Source: Candidatus Latescibacterota bacterium (lineage in GTDB: Bacteria; Latescibacterota; UBA2968; UBA8231). Taken from it: 40,899 nt of DNA. The DNA lies in contig RKRN01000318.1 of the NCBI GenBank assembly GCA_007571365.1, positions 1-40,899 of the forward strand, in the 5' to 3' direction. This document shows positions 1-6,251 of this stretch, in pieces (position 1 is the stretch's first letter; each line of letters starts with the position of its first letter). The translations under genes and the position numbers were made by a program. The notes under the pieces were generated by a model. It did not search any database. It had not been told where the DNA came from and saw only the letters and a program-made list of their open reading frames with translations.

Positions 1-614
1 TAAATTTGCGCGGCCGCATATAGGCCCTCGGCTTCGGAGCGGAAGAACGGTTCTTGCGGCTCGGGCAATAGGTTGGTGACTGCACTAAAGTCGCCGCGCC
101 GCATGAATTCTTTTGCCTGCTCGAGGCGACGGCGGGCTGTGGCGCACATGGTGCGGACTTGGCCGACTTGCTCGGTGCCCGGGACGACCATGCCGCGCTC
201 GTCGCGTTGCTCGCCGTACACGTAGCGCAAGATCTGAATGTCGCGGCCCACTGCCGCCAGCACTAAGGCCGCACTCATCGCCTTGGTGCCCCGCGTGAAG
301 TCTGCCTGAATATCACGAGCATTGAACCCACTGCTTATAAGGTCGGCTAGCACGTGGTCGAAATGGCCAAAACAACGGTCGGCATCGTTCTCGTCGCCCG
401 ATTTAGGCAGTGGCTTGAGCTCGACCGCGGGATCGGGAAGCCGCGCTTGCAGGGTGCGAGCCGCGTTTTCCGTATCATGCGAGGGCAACAGGACAATCCG
501 CGCCCAATCGCCGTCTTGGATGCTCTTGAGCATCGGCTTGAGTAGCGTCCGTTCAAGGTCGTCTATATTGCCGGTGCCGACCGTGAGGACCAATGCTTTT
601 TTCTTAGTAGTCAT
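1..614 (-). CDS. CARF-domain CRISPR accessory protein (partial, runs off left edge)
   Basis: An open frame with no stop runs from the ATG at 614-612 to the window edge, giving 204 residues without a C-terminus. The N-terminus (residues 7-15, ALVLTVGTG) is the first strand and loop of a CARF Rossmann fold. Residues 105-117 (DFTRGTKAMSAAL) match the second nucleotide-binding motif D-[FY]-T-x-G-T-K-x-M of CARF proteins, most like the TIGR02710/Csm6-like group. CARF domains bind cyclic oligoadenylate made by Cas10. Its effector part would lie beyond position 1, so the output activity (HEPN RNase, PD-(D/E)xK nuclease or other) cannot be read. A strong AGGAGG precedes the start, which overlaps the upstream Uma2 gene by 11 nt, so the two are probably translationally coupled in the cmr operon. 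Confidence 0.82.
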   Translation of the reverse strand, partial: MTTKKKALVLTVGTGNIDDLERTLLKPMLKSIQDGDWARIVLLPSHDTENAARTLQARLPDPAVELKPLPKSGDENDADRCFGHFDHVLADLISSGFNARDIQADFTRGTKAMSAALVLAAVGRDIQILRYVYGEQRDERGMVVPGTEQVGQVRTMCATARRRLEQAKEFMRRGDFSAVTNLLPEPQEPFFRSEAEGLYAAAQI

Positions 615-1305
615 CTATAGCTCCTCCTAAACGGGCGACAAACGCGGCGTGCTCAGCCGGTGCTAGTCCTTTTTGCAACTCGGTTACGACTTGCGCCGCA
701 TTGCCGGCCAACAAGGCCGCTGGGAGCAATCGCAACCCGGGAAATAGAGCGCTCGAAATCGCGCTCGCCGCATCGGGCAGTAGGCGGATATACGCACCGT
801 TATGCAAGGCAAACCAGTCGAGTTGCTCGTCGTACACGCGCCAGACTAGATATTCCTGCACGCCGCTGCGGCGGTAAACGTCCATTTTGTCGTGCATATC
901 GTACGAGGTGCTGCTCGCCGCGATTTCGGCCACCAACTCTGGTGCTCCTTCTACGTAATCGTCGGCACTAATCCGCGACGTTCCCCCCATCTCTGGCTCT
1001 AGGCGCAGCAAGGCATCTGGCTGTAGTTCGCTATCGGCGCCGAGACGCACTGTGGCGTTGTCGGCACAAAGTACGCCGGGGGTGAATGCGCTGTAGGTTC
1101 CCAACCAAGTGAGCAGCAATACGTGCGGCAGGCCATGGGCACTAAAGCGGACGGGAGATCCCATATATACTACTCCGTTGATGAGTTCGGCCTTTTTCAC
1201 CGCGGGCATGGCCTCGTAGCGTCGCTCAAATTCCGCTCGCGTGAGCCGGTCGCCGTTTGCCAATGGGGCCGCATGTTTGACGGCCAATGGGTGCAAAACT
1301 TCCAT
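604..1305 (-). CDS. Uma2 family PD-(D/E)xK-type putative endonuclease
   Basis: A 233-residue protein of the Uma2 (DUF820) family. It shows the family order: an N-terminal LTRAEFERRYEAMP segment followed by KKAELINGVVY, then QPDALL with the metal-binding Asp, PELVAEI with the acidic residue, and the DKMDVYRRSGVQEYLVW stretch with the conserved Lys and the YW-type strand, so the presumed nuclease site looks intact. The ATG at 1305 was chosen over a TTG at 1371, because family similarity begins after it; neither has a clear Shine-Dalgarno. The biochemical role of Uma2 proteins is poorly known and they are numerous in some phyla, so its place in the CRISPR operon may be functional or accidental. 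The 11-nt overlap with the CARF gene argues for co-expression. Confidence 0.82.
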   Translation of the reverse strand: MEVLHPLAVKHAAPLANGDRLTRAEFERRYEAMPAVKKAELINGVVYMGSPVRFSAHGLPHVLLLTWLGTYSAFTPGVLCADNATVRLGADSELQPDALLRLEPEMGGTSRISADDYVEGAPELVAEIAASSTSYDMHDKMDVYRRSGVQEYLVWRVYDEQLDWFALHNGAYIRLLPDAASAISSALFPGLRLLPAALLAGNAAQVVTELQKGLAPAEHAAFVARLGGAIDDY

Positions 1306-1382
1306 AGTTTTCAAGGGGTTGTGGTGTTGAAGTGGGTTTTCAATATGGCTAGGAACAGCGGTCCGAAGCAATGCTTTTGGGA

Positions 1383-1578
1383 GTAGTGGATCCCTTTGAA
1401 TTTCTTAGGACCTTCTGCCTTTTATTTTGTGCCCTGCGTAAGCAACACCAGGGTCTTACCTGGGAGCGTGGGCGTCTCGCCCGCGTGGGGCGGCCACAGG
1501 GCGGCCCACCTAAAGGCGGCGGAGAAAACCCGGACCTTTACTAAGCAGATACCTAAAATTTCCAAAGGGACCCACTAC
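1383..1578. mobile_element. MITE-like element with ~27-bp inverted ends
   Basis: The 307-base gap between the Uma2 start and the Cmr6-Cmr1 gene contains two imperfect inverted copies. The left end starts GTAGTGGATCCCTTTG (1383-1398) and continues to TTAGG at about 1409. The reverse complement of 1552-1578 reads GTAGTGGGTCCCTTTG and also ends at TTAGG. The first 16 positions differ at one base. The interior is GC-rich and has its own imperfect palindromes (GCGTGGGCG/CGCCCGCG and the GGGCGGCC pair around 1487-1511). It has no plausible coding content. This is the architecture of a non-autonomous transposable element or a large mobile hairpin. No second copy was noticed in the window, and no clear target-site duplication is visible. 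Confidence 0.5.
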
Positions 1579-1612
1579 CCTTTTTGTGATGGTTGGCGAT
1601 CATAATGGCATT

Positions 1613-3886
1613 CTAGCGTCGGTGTCCTCGCCGTGGTTTATTGCCAGATGTTTTCTTGGGCGTTGAAGGTGCTGCCCATTTGAAGACCATCTCCTTCTTG
1701 ATCTCCGTTATAGACACCACGGTCAGTTCGACTTGCTGGCCCGGCTCAATGCCGTCCGGCTCGTTTTGTGAATCTTGGATATGTCCCGATAGGCCGCTTA
1801 CCTCGTGTTTGGCTTTGCGGCCTCCTTTCTTGGTGGTCTCTTCGAGAATGATGGCTTGGATGCGGTCGTTGGTTCGGGGGAGGGATTGTGCGGGGCGCGA
1901 GCTGGTAGGTGCTGGGCTGTGGCCTCGCTGGTCGAGATGTCCGGTCTGATTCTGCCTGCGACCACTTTGCTTATTTATATGCTGGGCTTGCCGGCTCAAC
2001 TGCTGACGAGCCGAGTCAATGAGTCGCTGGAGCGTCTGTTTACTAGTTTTCTCGTCCGGTAGGTGTGCAGCGGGGAATGCAATTAGGCGGACCAGCAGTT
2101 TCCCATCTTTGCGCGGCGCGAGGCTCCAAAATACGGGGGAAGCGTGCCGCTCGCCTTTGCGGCCCCGGAGATCCCGCGCATCGCGGCCTCGACCGACGCG
2201 GCGCGGCAGGCCAAGTGGAAGTCGGTCCTCAGCCTTGAGCGGTTTGGCGAAAGATTGCAGGGCCGTGCCGATTTGGTCGAGCGCGTACCAAGGGTCGTCC
2301 CACAGTGTGGAGACCTCCTCCATGATAAGGGCCTTTTCTAAGGCAGGTGATGCTACGGATCGCCTCGGGGGCATTTGGAGATCACAGGCGGTGCGGAGTT
2401 GCTGCGCTGCTGCCTTGCAATCGTCAATGGAGCGAATGCTCGGCACCGCAAGATCGTCAAACGAGCCAAAGCCCTTGCGCGAGCGCGAGCCGGCCCCGCC
2501 GTAATACGTCAGCAACCAGAGGGCCGCGTTGGCCTGTTCTAGAAGCAGAGCCGGTGAAAGTTCTTTGCGGCCGAACCAACCGCGCCGCACGGTCAAGGTT
2601 ACGCTCCAACACGACCCGTCCGGCCGAAACCAGCGACGGACCACTTGATCGGTTTCGCGGTCCTTTTCCGCCATGCCATAAGAGGCGTAGAATAGGCCCT
2701 GAATGGTTTTTTGCGGCGGTCTCTGGAGTCCGTGCTGCTGGGCGAAGCTCTTTTGTTGATTTTTGTCTGGATGCTGCCGTGGCTCTTCCTCTCCCACCCG
2801 CTCCACCGCAATCCGCACTGGGCTGCCGCTTTCGGTATCGCCCCAAACGGCGGCTTCGAGCTTTTTGAGCTCCTTGCGGTCCAAGTGCGCCGCGTGTAGG
2901 GTGCGCCACCACCAGCGCAGCAGGCCGCGCAAGGTGGCGGGCCGCAGGTCGCAATCGTCCTTCTGCTGACTCGCGCCAGCGAGGAAAGCAGGTGAGGCTA
3001 GCCGTAGCTCGTGGCAGGTGCTGGCGATCTTTGGCGAACGCGGGATGGACACCGGTTCTCCTTCAACCGGCTTGAAGCGTCCGTAGCCGGCCGCGGTCTT
3101 GGCCCCGGCACCCTCGATGGTCAGGGCACTTTTCAGCCAGCCGCAGGCGAGATTGAGCAGGCCGTCGTCTGTGCGCTGGCGGGCCGATAGGGCGAAGTCG
3201 AACTTCTCGCCTTCGTCGAGCGCGAGGAAGTAAATCGGCGTCGGGTCTTCCCAATCGCCCGGATCGTCGTCGCCAGCGTAGTATTGGGGATGGTGATTGT
3301 TGGCGATGTCGATGATGAGCTTAGGCCAACACAGCGGCCAAGCGTCGTGAAAGACGATGCGGCCAACCGAAGCCCCTTCTTGCGGCTTGATTTCTTGGGG
3401 CCGCCAGTCTCCTTTGTGCCGTTCCGAACCCTTGCTCCAGCCAAACACCGCTTCAATCTGCCGCCACGCACCTTCTTGGTCCGATTGCGCGGGTGCCCAC
3501 GCGGTTTCAGCATAGGCGCGGGCGAGGCCCTTGAGGCCGCTGCCTGGCAGATAGACAAAGCCGTAGAGCGGGTGCAGGGCAATGCCGGCGTTTTCGAGTG
3601 CGCCCGACCGCGACAGGTGCAAGGTCAGTGGGCCGCATGTGGCCATCGTTAGTGATTCGGCGAGTTGGTTTAAGGTGGCGCGGCGACGGTCGTGCAGTTC
3701 TTGTAATAGCTGATGTAGCTGATGGTCGCCGTTTGTACCGATCACCTGCTCCAACGCTGAGTACTGAATTTTCATATCGCCGACAAGAGATAATTTGTCG
3801 AGCTGGAGGCCGGGATGGCGTTTTTGCACGTCAATGGCGGAGAGTAAGTCGCGGGTCTTTTGTGGTAAGATCGGGGCTTGTGTCAT
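1613..3886 (-). CDS. cmr6-cmr1: Cmr6-Cmr1 fused RAMP protein of type III-B effector complex
   Basis: A 757-residue protein joining two RAMP subunits normally encoded separately. Residues about 80-275 are Cmr6-like: HPLYGFVYLPGSGLKGLAR, then GRIVFHDAWP, the DIANNHHPQYYAGDD segment and a glycine-rich loop with GAKTAAGYGRF. Residues about 290-617 are Cmr1-like: ELRLASPAFLAGA, LRPATLRGLLRWWWRTLH, VWGDTESGSPVRI, a GSRSRKGFGSF glycine loop and a late RHASPVFWSL strand. After a low-complexity linker, residues about 673-739 form a small beta-rich domain (ILEETTKKGGRKAKHE, then SGLSGHIQDS) not part of either core. In the Cmr complex, Cmr6 and Cmr1 cap the Cas7-like backbone near the target 5' end of the crRNA spacer. 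The ATG at 3886 sits 4 nt after the cmr5 stop with GAGG upstream; the TTG at 3925 is less likely. Confidence 0.85.
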   Translation of the reverse strand: MTQAPILPQKTRDLLSAIDVQKRHPGLQLDKLSLVGDMKIQYSALEQVIGTNGDHQLHQLLQELHDRRRATLNQLAESLTMATCGPLTLHLSRSGALENAGIALHPLYGFVYLPGSGLKGLARAYAETAWAPAQSDQEGAWRQIEAVFGWSKGSERHKGDWRPQEIKPQEGASVGRIVFHDAWPLCWPKLIIDIANNHHPQYYAGDDDPGDWEDPTPIYFLALDEGEKFDFALSARQRTDDGLLNLACGWLKSALTIEGAGAKTAAGYGRFKPVEGEPVSIPRSPKIASTCHELRLASPAFLAGASQQKDDCDLRPATLRGLLRWWWRTLHAAHLDRKELKKLEAAVWGDTESGSPVRIAVERVGEEEPRQHPDKNQQKSFAQQHGLQRPPQKTIQGLFYASYGMAEKDRETDQVVRRWFRPDGSCWSVTLTVRRGWFGRKELSPALLLEQANAALWLLTYYGGAGSRSRKGFGSFDDLAVPSIRSIDDCKAAAQQLRTACDLQMPPRRSVASPALEKALIMEEVSTLWDDPWYALDQIGTALQSFAKPLKAEDRLPLGLPRRVGRGRDARDLRGRKGERHASPVFWSLAPRKDGKLLVRLIAFPAAHLPDEKTSKQTLQRLIDSARQQLSRQAQHINKQSGRRQNQTGHLDQRGHSPAPTSSRPAQSLPRTNDRIQAIILEETTKKGGRKAKHEVSGLSGHIQDSQNEPDGIEPGQQVELTVVSITEIKKEMVFKWAAPSTPKKTSGNKPRRGHRR

Positions 3887-3890
3887 GGCC

Positions 3891-4307
3891 TCAGTCCTCT
3901 TCGATCCCAATTTCGGCTTCGGCAAAGCGCGTTAGCCATTGCAAATACAATAGGGCCTCTTCCGTGGCGCGGCGGAGGAAGTCGGCATTGTCGCAGATAA
4001 TGGCTTTGATTAGGGCGTCGTCTTTCCCGGATTGAGCGCTTGCCAAGCGACGCTCGTCAAGGAGCCAGTTGCCAAGCGCGTACAGTAGGCATGTACGCGG
4101 ATCTGCGTCTTTCTTCTTTTCGTCTTTCTTAGCACGAAGAAAGGCGACGGCCTGACCAAGCCCGGCGGTCTTAATGCGGAGGGGCAGCTTCTTGGCCTCG
4201 CGGGCAAAGGTTTTCTGATCTTCCTCCTTGAGTTGGCCCGCTTGTTCTACGGCTTGCCAAGCGTGGTAGGCCCGACGCTGGTCGAGCGTCTGTCGGCTGT
4301 CGCTCAT
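3891..4307 (-). CDS. cmr5: Type III-B small subunit Cmr5 (Cas11)
   Basis: A 138-residue, mostly helical, charged protein with the Cmr5 pattern: an N-terminal QRRAYHAWQAVEQA helix and the central KLPLRIKTAGLGQAVAFLRAK motif. Family members form the minor filament of the Cmr complex and contact the target RNA. The length fits the family (about 120-150). Its ATG overlaps the cmr4 stop as ATGA (4304-4307), so translation is coupled to cmr4. The C-terminus is acidic. Confidence 0.93.
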   Translation of the reverse strand: MSDSRQTLDQRRAYHAWQAVEQAGQLKEEDQKTFAREAKKLPLRIKTAGLGQAVAFLRAKKDEKKKDADPRTCLLYALGNWLLDERRLASAQSGKDDALIKAIICDNADFLRRATEEALLYLQWLTRFAEAEIGIEED

Positions 4308-5188
4308 GGTTGATTCTCCTCGCTGAAGTGGACCGCGCAGAAGCCCTTGCCGACGGTCTCGCCGCCGCCGATTTGCAGGGTACTAGGCACCTTGTCGCGC
4401 AGCCACGTCAGAATGTCGGCGGCACTTTTGGGATTCTCTTTGCGGCGGCTCTTGCTCGACAGCACCAACGAGTAGAACAGCGTCTCGGCGGGCAGATATT
4501 CCTCGTAGAACAGGGCACCCTTGCGGACGGTTTTTTGCTCCGCGTCCAGCCCGATGCGGGCGACGACTTCGGTGGCGTGGCGGACGAAATGGGTGAAATG
4601 GTCGTCGGGCAGAATAGCCAGATGGCAGTGCAGGCGTTTCGCCGTGCCCACGTCTTGTACGGCATAAGACGCGATCCAGTCGACAATTTTGCTGGTGTCG
4701 GCATCGACGGCGACGTGTTTGAATTCAAACTCCTCTAACAGTAAGCGATTGTCGTGGGCTATCAGCGGGCTGTTGCCGGCGCAAATGGCTTGGTCTTCGT
4801 CTGCTTTGGGAGGTGTTGGGAAGTCTCTACCGATGAGCTGCAAGTCGCGGGCGAGGCGGGCGAGCACCGCTGGACACGTAACCCACGCAAACACGCCGGT
4901 CAGCGAGCGCACCGGAAAGGCGAGAATGCGGGCGTCCGAAAAGGCCACTGCGCCAGCGTGGTCGGCGGCCGCATCGGTCTTTGGGCCAAATACGGCCAGC
5001 ACATCGTCTTGGTCGCCTCTTGAGCCGCATTCGGCGCGCATGACGCCTTTGAGCGACGATCCGGGGATAGTAGGCCAGTGAGTATGGCGTTCGCGCTGTA
5101 CGGGCAGATCGACTACGCCGAGGGCGGTGCCGCTGCCCGGATGCAATCCGGTCAGAGCGTGAATGAACAGCAAGGTTTTATCCGACAT
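4304..5188 (-). CDS. cmr4: Type III-B backbone subunit Cmr4 (Cas7)
   Basis: A 294-residue RAMP protein and the Cas7-like backbone subunit that cuts target RNA at 6-nt intervals. The N-terminus carries the family signature: HALTGLHPGSGTALGVVDLP, QRERHT, then IPGSSLKGVMR. D27 in GVVDLP corresponds to the catalytic Asp of Cmr4 (D26 in Pyrococcus), so target RNA cleavage should be active. A C-terminal IGGGETVGKGF glycine-rich loop is present. The start overlaps the cmr3 end by 11 nt and the stop overlaps the cmr5 start, as expected for a tightly coupled operon. Confidence 0.95.
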   Translation of the reverse strand: MSDKTLLFIHALTGLHPGSGTALGVVDLPVQRERHTHWPTIPGSSLKGVMRAECGSRGDQDDVLAVFGPKTDAAADHAGAVAFSDARILAFPVRSLTGVFAWVTCPAVLARLARDLQLIGRDFPTPPKADEDQAICAGNSPLIAHDNRLLLEEFEFKHVAVDADTSKIVDWIASYAVQDVGTAKRLHCHLAILPDDHFTHFVRHATEVVARIGLDAEQKTVRKGALFYEEYLPAETLFYSLVLSSKSRRKENPKSAADILTWLRDKVPSTLQIGGGETVGKGFCAVHFSEENQP

Positions 5189-6251
5189 AGTTCCAATTTC
5201 CTTCTAGAAAGCTGCCCCAGCCGAGCGCGGCGTCTTCTTCGCTGACTAGGGCGTTGGGTACAGGGATGTGCGGTGGCAGAAAGTACACCGAACCGGCCGG
5301 CACCATGAAGCGGTTGGGCTTGGGGCCGCCTAGGGCTAGGTCCCAGCCGGAAACGGCTTGGTACGGGCCGACCGCGGCGGCGAGCGGCGCTAGGGCTGGA
5401 GGCTTCCAGCCGTTGAAGTATGCCGGCGCGGTCAGCAGCACCAACCGGCCGTCGAGCGCGGGCGGTACTTGCGGCCAGTCGGCTTGCTCAGCGGCATGGA
5501 CCGCGACGCGGCGGCCTTCGCCGCCAAAAGGCATCAGCAGCGGCGCGTCTTTAGCGAGCGGCAGCGGTGCTAAGGCGTCGGCCGGACCGCACACTTCGGC
5601 GTATAGACCGGCTTGGCATTTGAGAACCAACATCTGGATGCCATAAATGAGCCCTTCCTGCGCCGCGTTTTTGGCCGCGTCCATGCCAATGCCAGTGCGG
5701 TTGTCGAATTCGTACAGGTCGCTTGTCGGCACAAAGTCATCCGGCTCTGGTACGTCGCCTTCGAGGAAACGCCGCAAGCCAGACAACTTGAGGAGGCCAG
5801 TGGCGGCTTCTACGGCCTCCCGTCCGCGCCGCCACAAAGGCAGCATATTCGGCCGTTCAGGCCGCCAGCCCGGCAACGGGGAGTGGAGCGGATCCAGCCT
5901 GAACACCCGGCCCTCTGGGACCTTCTTCTCGCGCCTGAGGTTGGCTGGCACGGGGGTCAGCACCTCGCCGTTCAGGGTGAACCAAGGGCCGCGTATGCGG
6001 ACGTTGGCCACGGCGGTCGCCGCGGTGCCGAATTCTGCTAGGGCTTTCGCAAACGAGATGCCCTGCTTTAGCTGCTCGGCTAGGCGGTCGAAGGGTACGC
6101 CGTGCTGTTCTAGCAGTAGGGTGCGGACGGCACCGGCGAGGGTCTGGGGCAGGGGCCGGCCGGAGGCGGCGCGGCTGGCCGCTTCAAAGGGGCGGGCGTC
6201 GCGGAAGAAGAGGCTGTCGAGGGGCTTGAGCTGTAGGCATCGCTTAGGCAT
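5178..6251 (-). CDS. cmr3: Type III-B Cmr3 (Cas5 family RAMP)
   Basis: A 357-residue Cmr3. The start LKPLDSLFFRDARPF is the diagnostic Cmr3 motif, followed by GRPLPQTLAGAVRTLLLE. Later, GWKPPAL and a VPAGSVYFL strand correspond to the C-terminal RAMP half. Cmr3 binds the crRNA 5' repeat-derived tag together with Cmr2. It overlaps the cmr2 end by 8 nt and cmr4 by 11 nt. The length agrees with the family. Confidence 0.94.
   Translation of the reverse strand: MPKRCLQLKPLDSLFFRDARPFEAASRAASGRPLPQTLAGAVRTLLLEQHGVPFDRLAEQLKQGISFAKALAEFGTAATAVANVRIRGPWFTLNGEVLTPVPANLRREKKVPEGRVFRLDPLHSPLPGWRPERPNMLPLWRRGREAVEAATGLLKLSGLRRFLEGDVPEPDDFVPTSDLYEFDNRTGIGMDAAKNAAQEGLIYGIQMLVLKCQAGLYAEVCGPADALAPLPLAKDAPLLMPFGGEGRRVAVHAAEQADWPQVPPALDGRLVLLTAPAYFNGWKPPALAPLAAAVGPYQAVSGWDLALGGPKPNRFMVPAGSVYFLPPHIPVPNALVSEEDAALGWGSFLEGNWNYVG

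Noticed and set aside
1396-1605. 69-codon ORF in the gap before the Cmr6-Cmr1 gene
   Set aside because: It lies wholly within the inverted-repeat element, has no ribosome-binding site and no recognisable protein pattern.
2457-2954. Long overlapping frames inside cmr genes, also 6395-7711
   Set aside because: They are arginine- and proline-rich shadow frames typical of GC-rich coding DNA, fully inside well-supported genes.
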